A program made the position numbers and the translations under genes. From positions 1 to 35,840 of IMG/VR virus record IMGVR_UViG_3300046703_000126: a stretch of 35,840 nt of DNA. One strand, given 5' to 3'. This DNA comes from a virus. The notes below the pieces were generated by a model that saw only the letters and a list, made by a program, of their open reading frames with translations, was not told the DNA's origin and ran no database searches. Of this stretch, positions 29,722 to 35,840 are shown piece by piece (within the stretch, counting starts at the first letter, position 1; every line of letters starts with the position of its first letter).

Positions 29722-30464
29722 TCCACCACCTTCCCCATAAATTCAGGCTTTGTTTTTTCTCCTGTTGGATTTTCATTATCCCTGTAATTGCCTTCAAGCA
29801 GTTTTCGCCAGTTCGTATCGTTCTTGATTATCCAGTCGAACGTAAACCACTTCCCAGTCTTAAGAAAATGCCCAGAGGCATCCGCTGCGGCCATAAGCGC
29901 CGGCATATTAAAATCCGGGTCAACTCCGTGTCTGACTTTTAACTTACTCCTGCGATCGTCGCTAAGTTTTTTTATAGCTGTACGCCACGTGATGTTTTTT
30001 CCTTTTTCATCAAATTTTATTTCATTCCATACGTTCATATCCGCCTCGGGATCATAGCCTGGGACGGGTTTACGCGGCTCATGGATCCTATCGGATGCTA
30101 CTTTCTGATCGCGCAAAATATCAGCATTTTTACGTGCGAATTCGCGATTCAGTTCTTCTAATTTTGGAATCAGGATACTTATTTGCCCGCTTTCAGTATC
30201 TTCCGTTAAAATCAATTTAGGAGTGCCGTCAGCTGATTTCTGCGTGACAAGCCAGCGATAGACTTCAATTACTCTTTCCTGAGAAACAGAAACAAGTTCA
30301 TGTGCGAGAAATGCTAGATTTATGGTCAGCGGCTTAAAAAAATAATTACCCTCAGCCAGCATCCGGACCGTCTCGTAATAAACTACATACCCGTCACTCC
30401 CGAACTTGGACAACAACAGAAAGATCATTCCGTCCTTTTTTGTGAACATTTTAAAGTGCTCCAT
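29718..30464 (-). CDS. replication initiator, DnaD/replisome-organiser-like
   Basis: 248 residues. The first half fits the winged-helix N-terminal domain of phage replisome organisers: KKDGMIFLLLSKFGSDGYVV, YYETVRMLAEGNYFF and VIEVYRWLV. The C-terminal part KTGKWFTFDWIIKNDTNWRK followed by LLEGNY is the short element often ending such proteins. It is followed by the helicase loader gene. GAGG stands 7 bases before the ATG. A long inverted repeat lies just upstream (30503-30579). Expected to bind the origin. Confidence 0.78.
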   Translation of the reverse strand: MEHFKMFTKKDGMIFLLLSKFGSDGYVVYYETVRMLAEGNYFFKPLTINLAFLAHELVSVSQERVIEVYRWLVTQKSADGTPKLILTEDTESGQISILIPKLEELNREFARKNADILRDQKVASDRIHEPRKPVPGYDPEADMNVWNEIKFDEKGKNITWRTAIKKLSDDRRSKLKVRHGVDPDFNMPALMAAADASGHFLKTGKWFTFDWIIKNDTNWRKLLEGNYRDNENPTGEKTKPEFMGKVVE

Positions 30465-30502
30465 TTTCGCCTCGTTTTTTGTTATTCAAATGTTTTTCAC
30501 TT

Positions 30503-30579
30503 GGGCCACATACCCGGAGCGGGAATAAGGGGGTTGCCCGCAGGACGCAGGCATTTGTGGCCCCGCTCCGGAGTATGTG
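30503..30579. other. 17-bp inverted repeat with alternative pairing upstream of the initiator gene
   Basis: CACATACCCGGAGCGGG (30507-30523) pairs with CCCGCTCCGG (30562-30571) and GTATGTG (30573-30579), one base bulged, around a 38-base loop. GGGCCAC (30503-30509) and GTGGCCC (30557-30563) can pair instead, excluding part of the first stem. No T-run follows on the minus strand. Between two early genes, it could be a regulatory mRNA structure, or an origin or initiator site. Confidence 0.65.
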
Positions 30580-30582
30580 ATT

Positions 30583-31026
30583 TTATTCATGCAAGTATTT
30601 CAGTATAGACTGGCCGATAATGGCCCTGGATTCTATGGTCAAGAGCATGGATTCCAATCGTTCGACAACACGCTTTTCCTGAAAATCGAACTTCACAACG
30701 AAGTCAAAAACAGTTTTTTTCGATGTGGTCCATTTCAAAGCGAATTCTGTGGCCGTGAGTGACGCAAGCTTAATCTGATAATATTCACGCGCCCGGATAG
30801 TATGCTCACAAACCTCAAGCTTGTTTGACGATAGGACATTGAGCAACTCGACCACGTGCTCGGCCGCGTTTCTCGGCATTGCCGGCTGTCCTTGAATTTT
30901 TTCAAGTTCAGCGGCTTTATTGACAATAGCCGCCAGTTCTTTCAGCCGGCCGCGTGTGCCCATAAACCACACGTCAAACGGGTCTCTGTTCTCGACTTCA
31001 AAATCCATTTTCACTGCCTCAGCCAT
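30583..31026 (-). CDS. hypothetical protein (147 aa)
   Basis: The start at 31026 (MAEAVKMDFEVENRDPFDVW) has AAAGGAG 4 bases upstream; a further upstream in-frame start is rejected. Mostly helical, with an ATEFALKWTTSKKTVFDFVV middle. No family recognised. Situated between the initiator gene and a structured non-coding stretch. Confidence 0.7.
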   Translation of the reverse strand: MAEAVKMDFEVENRDPFDVWFMGTRGRLKELAAIVNKAAELEKIQGQPAMPRNAAEHVVELLNVLSSNKLEVCEHTIRAREYYQIKLASLTATEFALKWTTSKKTVFDFVVKFDFQEKRVVERLESMLLTIESRAIIGQSILKYLHE

Positions 31027-31053
31027 AACGCTCCTTTCCTGCGGCTTACGCAA

Positions 31054-31182
31054 CCCGGCGAAGCCGCCCGCTCCTGCCGCGTACCTGAGCCTTTATTGTC
31101 CAGCGGGCTTTAGGACGCGAGGCCAGCCGGGCCGCGCTACGTTACGTTCGCCATTGCCGGCTGACGCTTCGCGTCGTTTTTG
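31054..31182. other. GC-rich structured non-coding segment
   Basis: No convincing gene. Several short hairpins are visible on the minus strand: GACGC-GAA-GCGTC near 31165-31177, AGCCGG with CCGGCT around 31125-31162, and GGCGGCTTCGCC around 31067-31078. The base composition is richer in GC than the flanking genes. Confidence 0.5.
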
Positions 31183-31353
31183 AGTGAGGTTAAAGCGAGG
31201 CCCTCAGAGCGCTGAGCGAGCTCTGTTCATCCAAGGACCTCTGCGGCATTCTTTGACACGATGTCGGGCGTGACATAGCCGCTGTTCGTGCCCTGCGTCT
31301 TACGGTTGTATTGCTCATGTACACACGCAGTAGCGCCCCGCCTTAACCTCACT
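31183..31353 (-). ncRNA. candidate structured RNA closed by an 18-bp helix
   Basis: The ends AGTGAGGTTAAGGCGGGG (minus strand, 31353-31336) and CCTCGCTTTAACCTCACT (31200-31183) pair over 18 positions. On the minus strand all 18 are pairs, two of them G-U; on the plus strand these two become A-C mismatches, which favours a minus-strand RNA. Inside, CAGAGC pairs with GCTCTG and GAGGTCC with GGGCCTC. A 41-residue frame (31227-31352) lies within it, so it may be coding, RNA or both. No known RNA family recognised. Confidence 0.4.
31227..31352 (-). CDS. possible small protein (41 aa), overlaps structured RNA
   Basis: Starts with GTG 4 bases after the previous stop: MRLRRGATACVHEQYNRKTQ, then GTNSGYVTPDIVSKNAAEVL. 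The composition looks protein-like and there is no other long frame, but the ribosome site is poor and the sequence shares its ends with a strong RNA helix. Low certainty. Confidence 0.3.
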   Translation of the reverse strand: MRLRRGATACVHEQYNRKTQGTNSGYVTPDIVSKNAAEVLG

Positions 31354-31355
31354 GT

Positions 31356-31526
31356 TTATCTTTTTAAGAACTGCTTAGCAACAATACGTTTTATATCGAT
31401 AATGTCGCAATCACACCTTGTTTTTGTATATTTTTCTATCTCGTCAAAAAGCAGCTTTAACTCATCGCCTCTGACAATACACACGATCCGCTTATTCTTA
31501 GCATCAACCGCAGCCAGGACAATCAC
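31356..31526 (-). CDS. small hypothetical protein (56 aa)
   Basis: Starts with a GTG in a GTGA overlap with the exonuclease stop: MIVLAAVDAKNKRIVCIVRG, then an acidic helix and ending DIKRIVAKQFLKR. Contains CDC near the middle. No family recognised. The coupling supports it as a gene. Confidence 0.6.
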   Translation of the reverse strand: MIVLAAVDAKNKRIVCIVRGDELKLLFDEIEKYTKTRCDCDIIDIKRIVAKQFLKR

Positions 31527-32095
31527 TTAAAAAACTCCCGCCAGACGACGTCGCAAACATCCATTGTCATTTTTAAATCAGCCTCTGAATCATGCAGTTG
31601 CTCTTTGTTTATCACCCCAAAATACTCAGCCACATCACAGAGCCGCTGCCGGGCGGGATAGTCCGGAAACATCCCTTTATATCTCAGGAAGGGGATCAGT
31701 GCTGAGGGGTCAATGTACGAAAAGAAAAAGAAGCTTCCGAAGTACTTGTCCCCGTTGTCCAGGAAAAACTGTCTGAGGAAGTTCACATCAAAACCCACAT
31801 TGTAACCGCCCGCATAAAACTTATCGGACGTGTCGTATTTGTCTACAAACTGATTCAGTACCCCGGATATTACCGCGTAGTTCGCGGCCGGTAACTGGAA
31901 TCCGGCTATCTGCTCGCGCTTCAATCCGTTCACCTGCAGGGCGCCGTCCTCTATCAGCTTGCCGACCGGGTTGTTCAGGATCTTGCCCTTGGCTTTGATC
32001 TCGCCGTCTATCTCAACCTTGTAGTCCAGCGTGAGGATCCCGTTCTTTACCGGGTCCACGCCCGACGTCTCCATGTCAAGCCAGAATACTTTCAC
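31523..32095 (-). CDS. DnaQ/RNase T-like 3'-5' exonuclease
   Basis: 190 residues with a GTG start in a GTGA overlap. DEDDh motifs are all visible: Exo I D7-M-E9 (FWLDMETSG), Exo II NVGFDVNFL near residue 100, Exo III LHDSEADLKMT near 166 with His and Asp five apart. Proteins of this type trim or proofread 3' ends. Grouped with annealing, Cas4-like and SbcC-like genes, it probably serves the phage recombination and repair module. Confidence 0.85.
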   Translation of the reverse strand: MKVFWLDMETSGVDPVKNGILTLDYKVEIDGEIKAKGKILNNPVGKLIEDGALQVNGLKREQIAGFQLPAANYAVISGVLNQFVDKYDTSDKFYAGGYNVGFDVNFLRQFFLDNGDKYFGSFFFFSYIDPSALIPFLRYKGMFPDYPARQRLCDVAEYFGVINKEQLHDSEADLKMTMDVCDVVWREFFK

Positions 32096-33498
32096 TTTAT
32101 GACCTCCCCGTCCTCGATGAATATCGCATTTCCGCTTGGGGTGTTGGCTACACGCTCAATCCACACCTGAAAATCGTTTGCGACCGCGAAGTCAATGACC
32201 TGTTTCAGCGTGTTTTCGTCGAACAGGCTACCCTCGGCCACTTTGATAATCCGGAGAGTAGGCTGCTGCGCGATTGCCAGCGCCATGGACACGCTTATCT
32301 TCTGGGCCTGTGAGATGTTGTCAAATGCAATCCCCGAAAACATAATGTCCCTCTCCCCGACTTCGAGGCCTTCCACCGGCAGTTTAAAGGCCGCGAGCTT
32401 TGCCCTTTTGTTTTCCTTGATCTCGGTCATTACGGTTTCAATGTCCAGGACGTCCTCTTCGTAATTTTTGATAGACGCCTCCAGCTTCGACTTGCGAGCC
32501 ATCTTTTCATTTGTGCCAGTTACTTCCGCAGCGGCTACGAGTTCCTCTTTCAGCTTCGCGGCGCTCAGTTCAGGCACACGCATGGACAGCTCAATTTCTT
32601 TTTTCGCTGTCTTCGCCTGGTTAATTATCTTCTCCGCTCTTTTTTCAAGATCCGCATAGTCCTTCTTGTTGGCCTCTATGTCGGTATGGAACTGTTCGAT
32701 TCTGCCCTTCTGCTTTTTTATTGTTTCCTCGGCTTCTTTGATAACACCTTCGGCTTCCTCGATATCCTCAAGCGCGGATTCCCACGCCTGCCTTTTTTCG
32801 GCTTTCTTTTCCTCGGCGCGTTCATGTTCGGCTTTCAGTTTTTCAAACTCTGCCATTTTGTCGTCGATGACCTTGTTAGCCTCGCGAATTCCTTTGTTCT
32901 TTTCCTCGATCTTGTCTATCTCTGCTTGTATCTGCGCGACGGTCCGGAGTTCCTTCGGCGCGACAAGCCCGTCGTATTCCGTGAGAGACTTCTTTGCCGT
33001 GTCCAAGTCGCGGTTGACCAGGGTACGCTTATCGTACTCGACCATGTAGGCCGCGTCTTCTTTCGTGCAATCAAGTCCGGGTATCTTTTTCAGTTCTTCC
33101 ACGCGCTCGACCGGACGCAGCCTGATAAACACGGACGGGTCCAGCGTAGCCTCCTTGAGGCGTTCATTTAGCCACTCCTGGGGAGATCGTACCTTTTCCC
33201 CGTCTTTTGTCTTGATTTCCAGCGCGGAACTGCCGTCTTTTTTAAAGGTGCGTCTTACTATTACGCCCTCTGTGCCTTCAGCCAGTTCCGCTTTAATAAT
33301 CCCTTTTTCCTCGCCGTGTCGCACGGGATCCTCAGGTATCCACCTTTGCCCACCGATCAACATGCCGATACTGTCCATGATCGAGGACTTGCCCTGTGCA
33401 TTCTTTCCCTCGATAATCACCACGCCGTCCTTGCCGGGCGTGATGTCAACGACCTTGATCTTCTTGATGTTCTCGATGTTGATATTTACGATTTTCAT
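32092..33498 (-). CDS. SbcC/Rad50-like ATPase
   Basis: 468 residues. Walker A GKNAQGKSS at 31-39, long charged coiled-coil between about 160 and 320 (EERAEEKKAEKRQAW type), then a C-terminal ATPase half containing NISQAQKISVSMALAIAQQP (signature-like) and a late strand-turn VAEGSLFDENTLKQ. A short Rad50-type protein without a separate Mre11/SbcD nuclease seen nearby. Probably holds DNA ends for the phage recombination enzymes. ATGA overlap with the preceding gene. Confidence 0.8.
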   Translation of the reverse strand: MKIVNINIENIKKIKVVDITPGKDGVVIIEGKNAQGKSSIMDSIGMLIGGQRWIPEDPVRHGEEKGIIKAELAEGTEGVIVRRTFKKDGSSALEIKTKDGEKVRSPQEWLNERLKEATLDPSVFIRLRPVERVEELKKIPGLDCTKEDAAYMVEYDKRTLVNRDLDTAKKSLTEYDGLVAPKELRTVAQIQAEIDKIEEKNKGIREANKVIDDKMAEFEKLKAEHERAEEKKAEKRQAWESALEDIEEAEGVIKEAEETIKKQKGRIEQFHTDIEANKKDYADLEKRAEKIINQAKTAKKEIELSMRVPELSAAKLKEELVAAAEVTGTNEKMARKSKLEASIKNYEEDVLDIETVMTEIKENKRAKLAAFKLPVEGLEVGERDIMFSGIAFDNISQAQKISVSMALAIAQQPTLRIIKVAEGSLFDENTLKQVIDFAVANDFQVWIERVANTPSGNAIFIEDGEVIK

Positions 33499-33713
33499 TG
33501 TCCTTCTCCCTTTGGCTTAAAAAATAGACACGTGCCGTCATCTTTAATCATCTGGTCAGGGCCTCCAACCATTGCGTACATATCCAAGGGCATACAGCCC
33601 TTTGTAAAAATACCGCGTTTTAAATCGAACTGATTGGCACAATTCACGCAGACCTTTTCCTGGTATGTTTTATATTCCTTGTCGGTGGTAGGCTTCTTAA
33701 TATTTTCAGACAT
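33495..33713 (-). CDS. small four-cysteine protein (72 aa)
   Basis: Starts MSENIKKPTTDKEYKTYQEK. Cys22 and Cys25 form CVNC, Cys40 and Cys62 follow (GCMP; GTCLFF), consistent with a metal site. Coupled by TAATG and ATGA between the Cas4-like nuclease and the SbcC-like ATPase, so a role in the same complex is possible. No family recognised. Confidence 0.6.
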   Translation of the reverse strand: MSENIKKPTTDKEYKTYQEKVCVNCANQFDLKRGIFTKGCMPLDMYAMVGGPDQMIKDDGTCLFFKPKGEGQ

Positions 33714-34660
33714 TACTTGCCACCCCCTGCGTCCATTTTGATTGTCCAGTATGCTGTGCCCTTAACTTCGTAAGGTTTTTTTACGGTCCAGGCAAAGTTA
33801 ACTTCCACGGGGCCGATAAACATGGTTTTCTTTTCTCCGACCGTGCCGGGCGCGAGCCGCGGCTTTATGCGCTCGTCTTTTATTTCGGCCTCAAGCGCCT
33901 CGCATTCTTTCGCGGCCGGCTTCAGTACCTGCCAGCGTGTGATCATGGCCGTCAATTCCGCATCCACGACAAACTCCGGAGACTTGAATTCCACGTCCGG
34001 CAGGCAGAGCATTTGAAACGGGCAGTACTCCGAGCACTCGTCGCAGTAGCCTATGCGGTCCGGCAGTGTCTTAGCCTTCACGTGCGCGTTGATTCTGTCG
34101 GCTTTTTCAAATATCTCTGCGATAAGCGCCGGATCATAATCTATCCAGACAACCCTTTCCTCGCCGCTCGATTTGTTAACCATGATAAACACGCCTTTCG
34201 CTTTTTGCGAGGCGTGCATGTAAATCATCAGCTGGGCGATGTACTTCTTTGTCCAAGAGAACTTCACAAAATCCTCCGGCTCGTTGATTTTCACAAACAC
34301 GAACGGAGACATTGACTTAATGTCGTAAGGAAACTGTTCGCCGGTCTCGTCGTCCATGACGAACCCGTCCGGATGCCCGGTCAGCTGGTGCTCGGGGATG
34401 TTCAGTGGTTCCTGTGTCCTTGAAATCCGCACGCCAGCCTGCATGAGGCGTATCGTCTCTATTTTTTCGATTTCATTTCCGAGGTTGAATATGCGCTGAA
34501 GTCCTACAGACGGTTTCCGCTGCTGCTCCCAGGCTGTGCGGTAGTACACGAGCATACGCTCACACGCCGCGCCGATAGAACTGGCTCTGTTCGTATGGCA
34601 GGGAAAGACGGTGATCTGCGTTTCCGTGTATGCGTCGAGCTTGCCGATTATGTCGATCAT
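33713..34660 (-). CDS. Cas4/RecB-like exonuclease with an Fe-S cluster motif
   Basis: 315 residues. PD-(D/E)xK core: HPDG at 96-99 (Asp98), DIK at 113-115, QLMIY at 143-147. A distal cysteine Cys33 together with C206, C209, C213 and C219 gives a Cas4/AddB-type 4Fe-4S arrangement (four of the five would bind). There are no CRISPR genes around, so this is a phage recombination exonuclease that resects ends for the annealing protein next to it, in the way lambda Exo works with Beta. A further C-terminal about 90 residues has no clear match. Confidence 0.82.
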   Translation of the reverse strand: MIDIIGKLDAYTETQITVFPCHTNRASSIGAACERMLVYYRTAWEQQRKPSVGLQRIFNLGNEIEKIETIRLMQAGVRISRTQEPLNIPEHQLTGHPDGFVMDDETGEQFPYDIKSMSPFVFVKINEPEDFVKFSWTKKYIAQLMIYMHASQKAKGVFIMVNKSSGEERVVWIDYDPALIAEIFEKADRINAHVKAKTLPDRIGYCDECSEYCPFQMLCLPDVEFKSPEFVVDAELTAMITRWQVLKPAAKECEALEAEIKDERIKPRLAPGTVGEKKTMFIGPVEVNFAWTVKKPYEVKGTAYWTIKMDAGGGK

Positions 34661-35622
34661 CTGCCACCGCCCCCTTCACGGTCCGTATTTGCCGCTTCCG
34701 CCTTTGCCTTGTTCAGCGTATTCTCGAGCCACTTGCCGGTGAGCTGTGTGGCGTTTTCTTTAAAAATTTCCCTGCCGTCTTTTGTAAAACCAGAAAAATT
34801 TTTAACCGCTGCCTTGACCTTCGCGTCATCAGTGCCTACAAGGCCCTTGACTACTTTCAAGAGTTCTTCCTGCTTTGCCGCGTCTTCTGCTGACACAGTG
34901 GCGCCGCGTTGTACGTCTTTGATTTTTTCAATATTCAAACCGGCAATTGTGAGTTCTTCGACCGTTACGGACCTTAATCCCACGAGCCTGACAACCGCCA
35001 CACGCATGAGGTCTGAATATGATTTATATTCAAGGTCGCGCATGTCAATGTCTGCCATTGGTTTAAATGTTTCCTTAGTCTTTCCAAAAAAATCATCCTT
35101 TGTCCAGGATGAACCGAACAATGCCTGCAGTTCATACACAACTCTGTTTCCGACTGCTATCTGTCCCGTTCCCTCGTGGCGAAATCTTTTCCATTTCATT
35201 CCGACGTGCTCGCCGTCAACGTCCACGCCGTCCTCTACTGTCCTAACAATGTCTGTTATCCTGACCCCAAATATCGGCGCTATCTTTTCCGCGCCGGTGA
35301 TTTCCAAATAAGGCTTACCGCCCTGGAGAACCCAGTCCTCTTCGTTCGTCTGCTGTATGGCAATCTTGATTAGTTCCTTTTTGTTTTTTTGCCGCTGCCG
35401 GATAACATCAAGCATTTTTGTCTCTACATCGACGGTCATTTCAATTTCTTTGATGTCCTGGCCGGGCGCAACTACAAGCGCTACTTCTGCCGCTGATGCC
35501 GCTACTGTCTGCGGCGGTATTACTTCCGGCTGCTTTGCCGGCTCTGCCGGCGGTGCGGGTGGTGCTGTTTTGCCCGGCTCCGGTTTTTTACCGAATAAAT
35601 CGTCCTGTTTTTTAACTGTCAT
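34657..35622 (-). CDS. putative single-strand DNA annealing recombinase
   Basis: 321 residues. Pro/Ala-rich N-terminal 45 residues, then a domain that includes DWVLQGGKPYLEITGAEKIA, GNRVVYELQALFGSSWTKDD and YSDLMRVAVVRLVGLRSVTV. This does not match classic RecT, Beta or Sak motifs by eye. The gene order (exonuclease, SbcC-like, DnaQ-like beside it) and the repeated G-G-K-x-Y-L-x-x-x-G-A-E-K-I pattern suggest a phage annealing protein. A good GGGAGGA precedes ATG 35622. Its N-terminal part is present twice more upstream as chimeric copies. Confidence 0.55.
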   Translation of the reverse strand: MTVKKQDDLFGKKPEPGKTAPPAPPAEPAKQPEVIPPQTVAASAAEVALVVAPGQDIKEIEMTVDVETKMLDVIRQRQKNKKELIKIAIQQTNEEDWVLQGGKPYLEITGAEKIAPIFGVRITDIVRTVEDGVDVDGEHVGMKWKRFRHEGTGQIAVGNRVVYELQALFGSSWTKDDFFGKTKETFKPMADIDMRDLEYKSYSDLMRVAVVRLVGLRSVTVEELTIAGLNIEKIKDVQRGATVSAEDAAKQEELLKVVKGLVGTDDAKVKAAVKNFSGFTKDGREIFKENATQLTGKWLENTLNKAKAEAANTDREGGGGR

Positions 35623-35840
35623 GTCGTATTCCTCCCTTACATTTTTTGATTTTCTTAAATCTTAATGCTGAAAAACGCCAGTAATTTTAAAATCCACATC
35701 TTTTCCGCGCCGGTCGTCTGCTGTATGGCAATCTTGATTAGTTCCTTTTTGTTTTTTTGCCGCTGCCGGATAACATCAAGCATTTTTGTCTCTACATCGA
35801 CGGTCATTTCAATTTCTTTGATGTCCTGGCCGGGCGCAAC
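35346..35840. repeat. 368-bp repeat at the right end; terminal redundancy of 495 bases
   Basis: Bases 35346-35840 equal bases 1-495. The first 368 bases are one unit of the tandem repeat and the last 127 start the next unit. The overlap of exactly 127 bases between contig ends is a typical assembly k-mer length, so the ends probably mark a closed loop, not a natural virion end. Confidence 0.9.
35655..35840 (-). CDS. C-terminal part of a chimeric annealing-protein copy (window edge)
   Basis: The frame enters from the right end and finishes with TGAEKMWILKLLAFFSIKI, as in the complete chimeric frame at 310-645. It is the continuation of the copy whose start is at base 277 once the contig is closed. 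Only 32 bases separate its stop from the start of the full annealing-protein gene. Confidence 0.5.
   Translation of the reverse strand, partial: VAPGQDIKEIEMTVDVETKMLDVIRQRQKNKKELIKIAIQQTTGAEKMWILKLLAFFSIKI

Noticed and set aside
33713-34660. Cas4-like nuclease as part of a CRISPR system
   Set aside because: There are no cas genes or repeat-spacer arrays; the context is phage recombination.

Overview
This window is an essentially complete bacteriophage genome map. It is almost certainly a circular or circularly permuted assembly: the last 495 bases repeat the first 495, and because of an internal 368-base period the last 127 bases also repeat the first 127. Trimmed once at the 127-base overlap, the map is about 35.7 kb. 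All credible genes lie on the minus strand, most are coupled by ATGA, GTGA or TAATG stop-start overlaps, and Shine-Dalgarno sites of the AGGAGG type are very regular, as in a bacterial virus. No integrase, excisionase, CI-like repressor, transposase, tRNA or CRISPR array is visible, so a strictly lytic life cycle is the simplest reading. The host is not identifiable. Sec signal peptides, a lipobox and TTGACA-17-TATACT promoters say bacterium. The TPT/TVTK linker style is reminiscent of proteins from some poorly cultured phyla, but that is a weak hint.

Layout, following transcription (minus strand): the control region (about 1254-1880) holds two near-consensus sigma70 promoters in tandem and arrays of 10- and 11-bp direct repeats, a candidate replication origin or regulator-binding site. 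Early genes run from 1214 leftwards through the contig junction and then from 35622 down to about 22448. They include small unknown proteins, a putative single-strand annealing protein whose 5' end is tandemly duplicated, a Cas4-like Fe-S exonuclease, an SbcC-like ATPase, a DnaQ-like exonuclease, a replication initiator with a DnaC-like helicase loader, a RusA resolvase, many small zinc-ribbon and one-helix membrane proteins, a deoxyribosyltransferase-like/ParB fusion, a small helix-turn-helix protein and an AT-rich lipoprotein.

Late genes start at a separate promoter (about 22343-22371) and run from the terminase subunits through a portal with a fused MuF-like domain, a protease with a nested scaffold, decoration protein, major capsid protein, connector and neck genes, tail tube protein, tail assembly chaperones with an A10 slippery frameshift site, a short tape measure, a giant beta-helix fibre, a hub-like protein, three Sec-signal proteins (one malectin-like with a Thr-rich repeat tail), a holin-like protein, a GH108 endolysin and a patatin-like phospholipase. 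A strong intrinsic terminator (1880-1920) ends the late unit. Head genes follow the Mu-like plan and tail genes the siphovirus plan (tape measure, G/GT chaperones, no sheath), so the virion is probably a siphovirus.

Most unusual points: the in-frame chimeric tandem duplication around the annealing-protein gene, the deoxyribosyltransferase-ParB fusion with an internal ribosome binding site, three exported proteins inside the tail module, and two structured non-coding segments in the replication region.
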